Source: Paraburkholderia sabiae (lineage in GTDB: Bacteria > Pseudomonadota > Gammaproteobacteria > Burkholderiales > Burkholderiaceae). Taken from it: 64,000 nucleotides of DNA. The position numbers and the translations under genes are program-made. The notes below the pieces were generated by a model that was not told the DNA's origin, searched no databases, and saw nothing but the letters and a program-made list of their open reading frames with translations. The stretch is from assembly GCF_030412785.1 (NCBI RefSeq), contig NZ_CP125295.1, positions 1,798,001 to 1,862,000 of the forward strand, in the 5' to 3' direction. Numbering within the stretch: the stretch's first letter is position 1; every line of letters begins with the position of its first letter. Below are positions 26,434 through 34,995 of the stretch, in pieces.

Positions 26434-26450
26434 CCCCTCAGAACGAGGGG
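26434..26450. promoter_or_regulatory. 17-bp inverted repeat CCCCTC-N5-GAGGGG, site 2
   Basis: CCCCTC-AGAAC-GAGGGG between the MalT-like gene (85 bp to the left) and the crotonase gene (78 bp to the right). A -10-like TAACTT starts 22 bp downstream, at 26473. GATAGTT/AACTTATC around it forms a further imperfect inverted repeat. Confidence 0.72.
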
Positions 26451-26528
26451 TGATAAATAAGATAGTTGAACCTAACTTATCGCAAGCGCATCGTCAAGAA
26501 AGGGCGTTTGCCTATATCCGGAGGGGAG

Positions 26529-27299
26529 ATGAGTTTTGTTCAGTCATTGATGGGCTCGGTTGGCTGGTTGACGCTGGATCGACCGGCCGCCATGAACAGC
26601 CTGAATCGCGAACTGGCGACGGGCCTGACCGCACAGTTGAACGCATGGCGCAATGACGACGCCGTGCGCGTCGTCGTGCTGACGGGCAACGGTCGCGCGT
26701 TTTGCGCGGGCGCCGATTTGATCGAAGCGGCCGAGCCGATGCAGCCGGGCAAGCGTGAATTCCTGGAGCTGATCGTCGAGTTCTTCGACACGTTGCGTGC
26801 GTTTCCTAAGCCGGTCATTGCGGCCGTCAACGGTCTCGCGCTCGCAGGCGGCCTCGAAGTCGTGCTGGCTTGCGACCTGGTGCTGGCGGCGGAGTCGGCG
26901 CGTCTCGGCGACGCGCATTCGAACTTCGGCGTGTTTCCCGGCGCGGGCGGCGCTGCCGTTTTGCCGCGCAAGGTGCCGGCGAACGTCGCGCGTTATTTGC
27001 TCTTCACGGGCGACGCGATGAGCGCGGCAGAACTGAAGGGCTATGGGCTCGTGAACGAAGTGCTCGCCGACGCCGAACTGAAACCGCGTGCCCAGGCGCT
27101 CGCCGAACGGCTGGCGAAAAAGAGCCCGCTCATGCTTGCGCGCATGAAGCGGGTTGCCAACGAAGCCGCCGACAAAAGCATCGCCGATGCTCTGCGCCAC
27201 GAGTTGCTGGAACTGCGCAATCACCAGCGTTCATACGATGTCCAGGAAGGACTGCGGGCGTTCGCAGAAAAGCGCGAGCCGCAGTTCAAGGGCTGCTGA
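26529..27299 (+). CDS. Enoyl-CoA hydratase/isomerase (crotonase family)
   Basis: A 256-residue crotonase-fold enzyme acting on acyl-CoA. The oxyanion-hole segments are visible: RAFCAGADLIEA and AAVNGLALAGGLEVVLACDLVLAAE, with ARLGDAHSNFGVFPGAGG after. At the usual catalytic places the hydratase Glu pair is not complete (LAGGLE keeps one Glu, FPGAGG replaces the second), so it could be an isomerase, hydrolase or modified hydratase. The start is the ATG behind GGAGG; a longer frame begins at 26466. It opens an operon with the thiolase and dehydrogenase that ends at the 29798 terminator. Confidence 0.88.
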   Translation: MSFVQSLMGSVGWLTLDRPAAMNSLNRELATGLTAQLNAWRNDDAVRVVVLTGNGRAFCAGADLIEAAEPMQPGKREFLELIVEFFDTLRAFPKPVIAAVNGLALAGGLEVVLACDLVLAAESARLGDAHSNFGVFPGAGGAAVLPRKVPANVARYLLFTGDAMSAAELKGYGLVNEVLADAELKPRAQALAERLAKKSPLMLARMKRVANEAADKSIADALRHELLELRNHQRSYDVQEGLRAFAEKREPQFKGC

Positions 27300-27339
27300 G
27301 ACGAACCGCGAAATCAACGACAAACATACCTTTAAAACC

Positions 27340-28581
27340 ATGGAAAACATCTACATCGTCGGCGCGGGCATGACGCCGTTCGGCCGTCATCTCGACAAGT
27401 CGGTCAAGCAACTCACGGCATGGGCCGTCGAAGACGCATTGAAGGATTCGGGCTGCGAGCGCAAATGGATCGAGGCCGCTTACTTCGGCAATACGACGCA
27501 AGGCCACATGCAGGGCCAGCACATGATCCGCGGGCAAGTCGCGTTGATCCCGCTCGGCTTCGGCGGCATTCCGATTCATAACGTCGAGTCCGCGTGTGCG
27601 TCGGCGAGCAGCGCGTTTCACCTTGCCGTGACGCAACTGCGCGCGGGCATGGCCGACGTGGTGCTGGCCGTCGGCGCAGAGAAAATGTATTCGCACGACA
27701 AGACCCGCATGTTCTCCGTGTTCGATTCCGCGTGGGACGTCGAGACGGCGGAAGCGAACGCGGCGCAGATGGTCGAACTCGGCAAGGGCGTCACCGTGCC
27801 GCCCGGCACGACGTCCGACAAGCCGTACAGCGTGTTCATGGATGTGTATGCGGGCATCGGGCGTCAGTTGATGGATCGCCACGGCATTACGCAGCGGCAG
27901 TTCGCGGCGGTGTCGTCGAAGAATCATGGCCACTCGGTGCACAACGAACGCTCGCAGTATCGCAAGGCGATGTCGATCGACGAGATCATGGCCGCCCCGC
28001 CCATTACGTATCCGTTGACCTTGCCGATGTGTTCGCCGATCTCGGACGGTGCCGCCGCCGCGATTCTATGCACGGAGTCCGCGCTCAAGCGCTACGGCTT
28101 CAACCGCAATCGCGCGGTGCGCGTGCTGGCTACGATCGTCCGCTCGGCGTCGCACCGCGCCGGAGACGACCTCGCCAATCACATCACGGTCCACGCCGCA
28201 AAGCTGGCGTATGACGAAGCGGGCATCGGCCCCGACGATATCAACGTTGCCGAACTGCACGACGCGTCGGCGATCGGCGAAATCGCGCTGTGCGAGAACC
28301 TCGGACTGTGCAAGCCGGGCGAGAGCGGCGTGATGGCGGAGCGGGGCGAAAGCGCGATCGGCGGACGATTGCCCGTCAATCCGTCGGGCGGCCTGGAGTC
28401 GAAGGGCCATCCGATCGGCGCGACAGGCCTCGGACAGATCTTCGAACTCGTTCAGCAGTTGCGCGGCGAATGCGGCCCGCGCCAGGTCGAAGGCGCGCGC
28501 TTTGCGATTCAGGGCAATGGCGGCGGTCTGTGGGGCGTCGAGGAAAGCATCGACCATATCGGCATCTTCGGGCGTGCCTGA
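27340..28581 (+). CDS. SCP2-type thiolase (acetyl-CoA acetyltransferase/lipid-transfer family) 1
   Basis: A 413-residue thiolase of the SCPx/lipid-transfer type. It would cleave or join 3-ketoacyl-CoA. Catalytic Cys is in VESACASASSAF, and His residues are in AELHDASAIGE and GHPIGATGLGQ. This HDAS/HDCF form, in place of the NEAFA of ordinary thiolases, marks the SCP2 group used for branched or sterol-type side chains. It follows the crotonase by 40 bp and precedes an acyl-CoA dehydrogenase by 28 bp. Confidence 0.9.
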   Translation: MENIYIVGAGMTPFGRHLDKSVKQLTAWAVEDALKDSGCERKWIEAAYFGNTTQGHMQGQHMIRGQVALIPLGFGGIPIHNVESACASASSAFHLAVTQLRAGMADVVLAVGAEKMYSHDKTRMFSVFDSAWDVETAEANAAQMVELGKGVTVPPGTTSDKPYSVFMDVYAGIGRQLMDRHGITQRQFAAVSSKNHGHSVHNERSQYRKAMSIDEIMAAPPITYPLTLPMCSPISDGAAAAILCTESALKRYGFNRNRAVRVLATIVRSASHRAGDDLANHITVHAAKLAYDEAGIGPDDINVAELHDASAIGEIALCENLGLCKPGESGVMAERGESAIGGRLPVNPSGGLESKGHPIGATGLGQIFELVQQLRGECGPRQVEGARFAIQGNGGGLWGVEESIDHIGIFGRA

Positions 28582-28609
28582 ACCCAACGAATCAAAAAAG
28601 GAAATCAAC

Positions 28610-29752
28610 ATGCCGTATCAACTGCCAACCGAAGAGCAGAACCTGGCCGTCGAGAGCTTTCGCAAGTTTCTTCAGGCCGAAGTCAAGCCTGTCGTCAAGA
28701 CGTATCGCGATCGCTTCATTCCAAAAGAGAAGATGCGCGAGCTGACGCAGCGCATCGCCGAGTTCGGCCTGCCCGGCTGCACGATTCCCACCGAGTACGG
28801 CGGCATGGGCTGGACGTTCACGATGCAAGGCATGTTGTTCGAAGAGCTGGTGGCCTGCTCGTGCGACGTCGCGTTGTGCGTGATGCTGAACATGGGCCTC
28901 GCGATGATGCTGACGAAGGCGCGTCCCGAAGTGCGCGAAAAGTACATGCCAGGCGTGCTCGCGGGCAGGATCTTCGGCTCGATCGGCATCAGCGAGCCCG
29001 ATGTCGGATCGAATGTCGCCGAACTCAAGACGCGCGCGGTACGCGACGGCGATCACTTCGTCATCAACGGCGAAAAGACGTGGATTACCAACGGCGTCTA
29101 TTCGGATGTGCTGATCTGCACGGTGCGCGGCGAGAAAGGGCTGTCGCATATTCTGATCGACCGCGTAGAGCATGGGTATGAGTCGCGCAACATCGACAAG
29201 ATCGCGCTCAGCTCGCAGTCGACCGCGCAGATTTTCATCACGGACGCGCGCGTGCCCGCCACGAATCTGATCGGCGACGAAGGCGACGGCCTGCGCAATA
29301 CGATGAAGGTGTTCGAGAACGCACGTGCGCACGTCGGCACGCTGTCCGTCGGGATCATGCGAGCCGCGCTGGAGGATTCGATTGAGTACGCGAAAGAGCG
29401 CAAGCAGTTCGGCAAGGTGATCGCGGCGCATCAGTTGATCGCCGCGAAGATCGCCAACATGGCGATCATGGTCGACGCGGCGCGCCTGATGTGCCAGCGT
29501 GTCTTCGGCTTGATCGACGCGGGGGTGCGTTGCGACATGCAGTCGTCGATGGCGAAGGCGTTCGCGACGGAGGCCGCCGTCCAGGTGTGCCGCGACGCCG
29601 TGCAGCTGCACGGCGGCAATGGCATCACGAAAGAGTTCAACGTCGAGCGGCTGTTGCGCGAGGCGATCATCATTCCGATCCCGGACGGCACGACGGAAAT
29701 TCAGCAACTGATCATCGCGCGTTCGTTGACGGGCGTTTCAGCTTTCGCCTAG
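28610..29752 (+). CDS. Acyl-CoA dehydrogenase 1
   Basis: A 380-residue FAD enzyme that introduces the alpha-beta double bond in an acyl-CoA. FAD and substrate segments are seen: GSIGISEPDVGSNVAELKTRA, INGEKTWITNGVYSD, ERKQFGKVIAAHQLIAAKIA, and QLHGGNGITKEFNVERLLREA. At the site that usually reads YEGTxxIQ with the catalytic Glu it reads PDGTTEIQ, so the base is Asp here or lies elsewhere. It is the last gene of the 26529-29752 operon, followed by a clear terminator. Confidence 0.88.
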   Translation: MPYQLPTEEQNLAVESFRKFLQAEVKPVVKTYRDRFIPKEKMRELTQRIAEFGLPGCTIPTEYGGMGWTFTMQGMLFEELVACSCDVALCVMLNMGLAMMLTKARPEVREKYMPGVLAGRIFGSIGISEPDVGSNVAELKTRAVRDGDHFVINGEKTWITNGVYSDVLICTVRGEKGLSHILIDRVEHGYESRNIDKIALSSQSTAQIFITDARVPATNLIGDEGDGLRNTMKVFENARAHVGTLSVGIMRAALEDSIEYAKERKQFGKVIAAHQLIAAKIANMAIMVDAARLMCQRVFGLIDAGVRCDMQSSMAKAFATEAAVQVCRDAVQLHGGNGITKEFNVERLLREAIIIPIPDGTTEIQQLIIARSLTGVSAFA

Positions 29753-29797
29753 GAAGGGGAAGTGCGGCCGGACTTGCCTCTGTCGTCCGGTCTTTGT

Positions 29798-29832
29798 GGT
29801 TCTTCGCGCTGTCGGCGAAGAACCATTTTTTT
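29798..29832 (+). terminator. Rho-independent terminator
   Basis: Perfect 10-bp stem GGTTCTTCGC / GCGAAGAACC with a 7-base loop, then A and seven T. It ends the crotonase-thiolase-dehydrogenase unit. Confidence 0.93.
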
Positions 29833-29875
29833 CTTCGGAGAGGCACTTATCGCACCACGAATGCGCCGTGCCCGC

Positions 29876-29892
29876 CCCCTTCAAACGAGGGG
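29876..29892. promoter_or_regulatory. 17-bp inverted repeat CCCCTT-N5-GAGGGG, site 3
   Basis: CCCCTT-CAAAC-GAGGGG just after the terminator and 81 bp ahead of the second thiolase operon. A -10-like TATGAT starts 23 bp downstream, at 29916. Confidence 0.75.
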
Positions 29893-29973
29893 GCGCGGCA
29901 CGCAGTGCGTCTGCCTATGATGGACGCACGCCGTTTCATCGGAATGGCAATCATAACAACGGAAGGAGAACAT

Positions 29974-31155
29974 ATGACGCGCAAAGTCGTCGTCGCGGGC
30001 GTGGGCATGGTTCCGTTTACCAAGCCCGGCGCCAGTGAAACATACGATCTGATGGGCTCGCACGCCGCGCGGCTCGCGCTGGCCGATGCCGGCGTAAGTT
30101 ATCAGTCCATCCAGCAAGCTTATGCGTGCTTCGTCTACGGCGACTCGACGGCCGGACAACGCGCGCTCTATCACGTCGGCATGACGGGTCTGCCGATCAT
30201 CAACGTCAACAACAACTGTTCGACGGGCTCGACCGGTTTGTTCCTCGCGCGCCAGGCAATCGAGGCAGGCGCACTCGACATCGCGCTCGTGGTCGGCTTC
30301 GAGCAGATGAATCCGGGCGCGCTCGGCAGCTACTTCAACGACCGTCCTTTGCCTTCGGAACTGTTCCTCAGCCAGTGCGACCGTCTCGGCGTGCCATCCG
30401 ATGTGCCGCCCGCGTTGCGCATCTTCGGCGGCGCGGGCATGGAGCATATGAAGCGCTTCGGCACGCCGCTCGAAAGCTTTGCGAAGATCCGCGCGAAAGC
30501 CAGCCAGCACGCGGCGAAGAATCCGCTTGCGGTATTTCGCAAGGTCTTGGCGGCGGAGGACGTGATGGCCGATCAGATGATGTGGCCGGGCGTGATGACG
30601 CGTCTGATGGCTTGCCCGCCGACTTGCGGCGCCGCGGCCGCCGTTCTGTGCAGCGAAGAGTACGCAAACTGGCGCGGCCTCGATGCGCGCGTGTGGATCG
30701 CCGGCCAGGCGCTGACGACGGATGGTCCCGAATCGCTAGAAGGCGACGATCTGCGTGACGTCGCGGGTTTCAGCATGTCGGCGCATGCGGCGCGCCAGGT
30801 GTATGAGAAGGCGGGTATCGGCGCGGAAGACCTGGACGTGATCGAGTTGCATGACTGTTTTGCGCACAACGAGCTGATTACCTATGAAGCGCTCGGCCTC
30901 TGTCCCGAAGGCGGCGCCGCGAAGTTCATCGACGACGGCGACAACACCTATGGCGGACGTTACGTCGTCAATCCGTCGGGCGGGCTGCTGTCGAAAGGGC
31001 ATCCGCTCGGCGCAACAGGGCTCGCGCAGTGCACGGAACTCGTCCAGCAGTTGCGGGGCGCTGCGGGCGACCGTCAGGTCGAAGGCGCACGGATCGCGTT
31101 GCAGCACAACGTCGGGATCGGCGGCGCGTGTGTCGTCACGATGTACCGCAACTGA
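29974..31155 (+). CDS. SCP2-type thiolase (lipid-transfer protein family) 2
   Basis: A 393-residue thiolase-fold protein of the SCPx/Ltp type. Catalytic residues: Cys in INVNNNCSTGSTGL, His in IELHDCFAHNEL and His in GHPLGATGLAQC. The sequence is distinct from the first thiolase, so the two probably act on different intermediates, or this one works as a retro-aldolase/thiolase of the Ltp2 kind. GGAAGGAGAA precedes the ATG. First gene of an operon running 29974-34923, with gaps of 10-36 bp or overlaps. Confidence 0.9.
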   Translation: MTRKVVVAGVGMVPFTKPGASETYDLMGSHAARLALADAGVSYQSIQQAYACFVYGDSTAGQRALYHVGMTGLPIINVNNNCSTGSTGLFLARQAIEAGALDIALVVGFEQMNPGALGSYFNDRPLPSELFLSQCDRLGVPSDVPPALRIFGGAGMEHMKRFGTPLESFAKIRAKASQHAAKNPLAVFRKVLAAEDVMADQMMWPGVMTRLMACPPTCGAAAAVLCSEEYANWRGLDARVWIAGQALTTDGPESLEGDDLRDVAGFSMSAHAARQVYEKAGIGAEDLDVIELHDCFAHNELITYEALGLCPEGGAAKFIDDGDNTYGGRYVVNPSGGLLSKGHPLGATGLAQCTELVQQLRGAAGDRQVEGARIALQHNVGIGGACVVTMYRN

Positions 31156-31165
31156 GGAGACGTCG

Positions 31166-32365
31166 ATGGATTTTCAACCCGATGCGGGACTCGACGTATT
31201 CCGCGCTGAAGTGCGCGCGTTCGTGCGCGAGAATCTGCCCGCCGATCTCGCTGGCAAGCCGGTAGGCAGCGTGCGTTCGATGCGCGCCGATCTCGTGCGT
31301 TGGCAAAAGATCCTGAACGCGAAAGGCTGGGCCGCGCCGTACTGGGCGAATCAGGACGGCGGCACTGGCTGGTCCGTGTTGCAGCGTCTGATATTCGACG
31401 AAGAGTGCGTGGCGGCCGGCACGCCGACGCAGGATGGTTTCGCGCACAAACTGCTCGGGCCAGTGCTGAACGCCTTTGCTTCCGACGAACAGAAAGCGGC
31501 TCATATCCCGCACATTCTGAACGGCGATCGTCTGTGGTGCCAGGGCTTCTCGGAGCCCGGTTCGGGATCGGATCTCGCGTCGCTGCGCACGCGTGCCGAG
31601 CGCGACGGCGACTTCTATGTGGTCAACGGCCAGAAAATCTGGACGAGCTATGCGCATGAGTCGGACTGGATTTTCCTGCTGGTGCGCACCGACGCCGAGG
31701 TGAAGAAGCAGGCGGGCATCAGTTTTCTGCTGGTCGACATGAAGACGCCCGGCATCACGGTGCGTCCTATCCGCAGCATCGATGACTGTCATCACCTGAA
31801 CGAGACGTTCTTCGACAACGTGCGCGTGCCCGTTGCCAACCGTGTCGGCTCGGAAGGCGACGGCTGGACGATCACGAAGTTTCTGCTGAACAACGAGCAC
31901 GCGAGCGCCGCCGAGTTGCCGCTGCTGCGCCGCTATCTGATCCAGCTACGCAAACTCGCGACTGCGCAACGGGCCGGCCGCGAACCGCTGATTGCACGGC
32001 CCGAGTTCGCGTTGCGGCTCGCTCGCCTCGAAGCAGAGGTGACAGCGGTCGCGATGATGGTCAAGCGCGTCGCGGCACTGGAGCAGGACCACAGCGCCGA
32101 GGCGCACGCGTTGGGCTCCATCCTGAAGGTACGGGGCACAGAGTTGCAGCAGCGCATCAGCGAATTCATGGTGGAAGCGCTCGGCGATCATGGCGCCGTC
32201 GCGTATCCGGAGCCGCACGACACCTGCGATGGCGATGCGTTGCCGTTCCAGGACGTGGGGCGGGGCATCGCGAACGAAATGTTCTTCCGCCGCGCGTCGA
32301 CGATCTATGGCGGCACAAGCGAGGTCCAGCGCGGAATCATCGCGAAGATGCTTTTTCAACTCTGA
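31166..32365 (+). CDS. Acyl-CoA dehydrogenase 2 (large partner of a likely heteromeric pair)
   Basis: A 399-residue acyl-CoA dehydrogenase. FAD motif WCQGFSEPGSGSDLASLRTRAERDGDFYVVNGQKIWTS (roughly 123-160) is complete. The C-terminal site usually YEGTSEIQ reads IYGGTSEVQRGI, with Gly in place of the catalytic Glu, as in the larger subunits of alpha2beta2 dehydrogenases such as PimC/PimD and the steroid side-chain FadE pairs. The gene immediately downstream is a shorter, more diverged dehydrogenase, which supports a heteromer. It follows the thiolase by 10 bp. Confidence 0.88.
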   Translation: MDFQPDAGLDVFRAEVRAFVRENLPADLAGKPVGSVRSMRADLVRWQKILNAKGWAAPYWANQDGGTGWSVLQRLIFDEECVAAGTPTQDGFAHKLLGPVLNAFASDEQKAAHIPHILNGDRLWCQGFSEPGSGSDLASLRTRAERDGDFYVVNGQKIWTSYAHESDWIFLLVRTDAEVKKQAGISFLLVDMKTPGITVRPIRSIDDCHHLNETFFDNVRVPVANRVGSEGDGWTITKFLLNNEHASAAELPLLRRYLIQLRKLATAQRAGREPLIARPEFALRLARLEAEVTAVAMMVKRVAALEQDHSAEAHALGSILKVRGTELQQRISEFMVEALGDHGAVAYPEPHDTCDGDALPFQDVGRGIANEMFFRRASTIYGGTSEVQRGIIAKMLFQL

Positions 32366-32380
32366 GCGAGCGGACCGATC

Positions 32381-33535
32381 ATGAACTTCAAACTCAATGC
32401 AGAACAGCAACTGTTGCAAGACAGCGTGCGCCGCTTTATCGACAGGGAATATGGCTTCGAAGCGCGTGCCTCGCTGATCAAGGCGCGCTCCAAATCCAAT
32501 GCCGCACATTGGCAGACCATCGCCGAGAACGGCTGGCTGGCGGCGGCGTTGCCCGAATCGTGCGGCGGCCTCGGCGGCACGGTGATCGAGACGGTACTGA
32601 TCGCCGGGGAACTCGGCCGTGGACTCGTGCTGGAGCCATGGCTCGGCTGCGCGGTGCTGGCGTCCCAGACGCTGCTCGCGGCCGGCACGGTGTCACAGCG
32701 CGAGCGCTGGCTGCCGTACGTATCCGATGGCTCGCGCAAGTTCGCACTCGCGTATAGCGAAGCGCAGTCGCGCGGGCTTCCCGAATCGGTCGAATTGCGG
32801 GCGCAGACCGTGTCGAACGGCTATGCGCTCACGGGCGGCAAGACGCTGGTGCCCGGTGGCGCGGACGCGCACAGTTTTATCGTGTCGGCGCGCACGCCGG
32901 ACGCGGACGGCATCACGCTCTTTCTCGTCGATGCCGACGCGCCGGGTCTCACGCGCCGCGTGCTGCCGCTGCACGACGGCAGCTTTGCCGCCGACCTGAC
33001 GTTCGAGCACGTTCAGGTCACGCGCGATGCCGTGCTCGGTGTGCCGGGCCACGGGCTCACGGCGTTGCGCCATGGCCTCGCGCACGCGACGGCCGCGCTG
33101 TGCGCGGAACTGATCGGCGGGATGGAACGCGCAATCGAGCTGACCGCCGACTATCTGAAAGTGCGCAAGCAATTCGGCGTGCCGATCGGCAGCTTCCAGG
33201 CGCTGCAACACCGGATGGCCGATATGGCCGCTGAAAAGGAGATCGCGCGCTCGATGCTCTATGCGCTGATCGCGTCGATCGAAAACGACGACGAACAGGC
33301 GCGGCTGCGAACGGTGTCGCAGGCCAAGGCGTTGATCGGCCGTGCGGCGCGCTTCGTCTGTGCACAGGCTATCCAGTTGCATGGCGGCATGGGCATGACG
33401 GAGGAATGCCAGGTCGGTCACTACTACAAGCGTGCCGTCGTCGCGGAGGTGCTGTTCGGCAACGGCGATGCGCACGACGCGCATTGCGCGGCGCAACTGC
33501 AAAACGATCTGCTTAAAAAGGGAAATCACGCATGA
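32381..33535 (+). CDS. Acyl-CoA dehydrogenase 3 (small, diverged partner)
   Basis: A 384-residue member of the acyl-CoA dehydrogenase fold with eroded FAD motifs: where the partner has SEPGSGSD this protein has AYSEAQSRGLPES, and the middle domain is short. The C-terminal helices are kept (KVRKQFGVPIGSFQALQHRMADMA, QAIQLHGGMGMTEECQVGHYYKR). This is the pattern of the smaller subunit of heterotetrameric acyl-CoA dehydrogenases. Starts 15 bp after its partner and overlaps the MaoC gene by 4 bp (ATGA), so translation is probably coupled. Confidence 0.85.
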   Translation: MNFKLNAEQQLLQDSVRRFIDREYGFEARASLIKARSKSNAAHWQTIAENGWLAAALPESCGGLGGTVIETVLIAGELGRGLVLEPWLGCAVLASQTLLAAGTVSQRERWLPYVSDGSRKFALAYSEAQSRGLPESVELRAQTVSNGYALTGGKTLVPGGADAHSFIVSARTPDADGITLFLVDADAPGLTRRVLPLHDGSFAADLTFEHVQVTRDAVLGVPGHGLTALRHGLAHATAALCAELIGGMERAIELTADYLKVRKQFGVPIGSFQALQHRMADMAAEKEIARSMLYALIASIENDDEQARLRTVSQAKALIGRAARFVCAQAIQLHGGMGMTEECQVGHYYKRAVVAEVLFGNGDAHDAHCAAQLQNDLLKKGNHA

Positions 33536-33987
33536 AGAGCTTCGAGAAGATTGCCGATCTGCAACGGCTCGTCGGCGAACCGATCGGCAGCAGCGACTGG
33601 CTGCTGATCGACCAGCAGCGCGTCAACCGGTTCGCGGACGCGACGGGCGATCATCAATGGATCCACGTCGACGTCGAGCGCGCGAAACAAGGGCCGTTCG
33701 GCGGCACCATCGCGCATGGCTTTCTCACGCTGAGCCTGTTGCCCGCGTTTCTGGCGACCGCATTCGAGATCAAGGAAACGAAAAGCGGCCTGAATTACGG
33801 GCTCGACAAGGTCCGTTTCATCACGCCCGTTCCTGTCGGCAGCCGCTTGCGTGCGCATTTCCGACTGATCGAATGGACGGACATCGGCCGCGGCGGTGCG
33901 CAGATCAAGGTGGAGATGACGGTGGAATGCGAAGGCGCGACAAAGCCCGCCTGCATCGCCGAACAGATCACACGGCTCTTTCCCTGA
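33532..33987 (+). CDS. MaoC-like enoyl-CoA hydratase
   Basis: A 151-residue single hot-dog domain. The hydratase-2 motif is present with catalytic Asp40 and His45 (FADATGDHQWIHVD...GPFGGTIAHGFLTLSL). It would hydrate an enoyl-CoA to the (R)-3-hydroxyacyl-CoA, matching the type of SDR that follows. Overlap with the upstream dehydrogenase is 4 bp; the SDR starts 36 bp downstream. Confidence 0.93.
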   Translation: MKSFEKIADLQRLVGEPIGSSDWLLIDQQRVNRFADATGDHQWIHVDVERAKQGPFGGTIAHGFLTLSLLPAFLATAFEIKETKSGLNYGLDKVRFITPVPVGSRLRAHFRLIEWTDIGRGGAQIKVEMTVECEGATKPACIAEQITRLFP

Positions 33988-34023
33988 CATTCTTTCAACG
34001 ACAACGAGTCTGGAGACACAAGC

Positions 34024-34923
34024 ATGAGTATTCGCTTTGACGGAAAGGTGGCAATCGTGACGGGCGCGGGGGCGGGCCTCGGCCGCGCTCACGCGCTTGC
34101 GTTCGCGGCGCGCGGCGCGCATGTCGTTGTCAACGACTTCGGCGGTGCGCGTGACGGCACGGGCGGATCGTCGGAGGCCGCGCTTGCCGTGGTCGAAGAA
34201 ATTCGCAAGGCAGGCGGCATCGCTATCGCCGACGGTGCGAACGTCGCCGACTATGAGCAGGTGCAAGCGATGGTCAAGCGCACGGTGTCCGAATTCGGGC
34301 GCGTCGATATTCTGGTGAACAACGCGGGCATTCTGCGCGACAAGAGTTTCGCCAAGCTGGAGATGAGGGATATCGTGGCCGTGCTCGACGTGCACCTGAT
34401 GGGTTCGATCAACTGCTCGAAGGCGGTGTGGGACGTCATGCGCGAGCAGGACTATGGACGCATCGTGATGACGACGTCATCTTCGGGCATGTACGGAAAT
34501 TTCGGGCAGGCCAACTACGGCGCGGCGAAGATGGGGGTGATCGGCCTGATGAACGCGCTGACCACCGAGGGCCGCAAGAGCAACGTTCGCGTGAATACGA
34601 TCGCGCCCGTCGCCGCGACCCGCATGACGGCCGACATCTTGCCGGAAGCCATGTTGCAACGTATCCAGCCGGAACGCGTGACGCCGGCAGTGCTGTTTCT
34701 CGCGAGCGAAGATGCGCCCTCGAAGACGGTCATCGCGGCAGGCGGCGGCGCGTTTGCGGCTGCGACGATCGTCGAAACGGAGCCGGTGCTGCTGGCGGAT
34801 CAGGATGTGACGCCGGAAGGTGTCGCCGCGCACTTCGGCCAGATCGCGAACTGGGGCACCGCGCGAGCCTACGATGAATCGGGGCATCAGGTGCAAGCGT
34901 TCCTGAAGCTGGTGTGCGCGTAG
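34024..34923 (+). CDS. 3-hydroxyacyl-CoA dehydrogenase, 17-beta-HSD4-like SDR
   Basis: A 299-residue SDR. N-terminal motif VTGAGAGLGRAHALAFAARGAHVVVNDFGG (about 12-41) and NNAGILRDKSFAKLEMRDI are characteristic of the dehydrogenase domain of peroxisomal multifunctional enzyme type 2 and bacterial relatives such as Hsd4. Catalytic Tyr-Lys is in ANYGAAKMGVIGL. These enzymes oxidise (R)-3-hydroxyacyl-CoA, so the MaoC and SDR genes together do what the two-domain eukaryotic protein does. Last gene of the operon; a bidirectional terminator follows. Confidence 0.92.
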   Translation: MSIRFDGKVAIVTGAGAGLGRAHALAFAARGAHVVVNDFGGARDGTGGSSEAALAVVEEIRKAGGIAIADGANVADYEQVQAMVKRTVSEFGRVDILVNNAGILRDKSFAKLEMRDIVAVLDVHLMGSINCSKAVWDVMREQDYGRIVMTTSSSGMYGNFGQANYGAAKMGVIGLMNALTTEGRKSNVRVNTIAPVAATRMTADILPEAMLQRIQPERVTPAVLFLASEDAPSKTVIAAGGGAFAAATIVETEPVLLADQDVTPEGVAAHFGQIANWGTARAYDESGHQVQAFLKLVCA

Positions 34924-34951
34924 TGATCGCGAGCGCCGGATGAACAGAAAG

Positions 34952-34975
34952 CCGCCGCAGAAATGCGGCGGTTTT
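34952..34975. terminator. Rho-independent terminator between convergent operons
   Basis: Stem CCGCCGCA / TGCGGCGG, loop GAAA, then TTTT-G-CTTTT on the plus strand. On the minus strand it is followed by CTTTCTG, so it may work both ways between the SDR (plus) and dehydrogenase 4 (minus). Confidence 0.85.
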
Positions 34976-34995
34976 GCTTTTAGCTTCTGGCTGCG

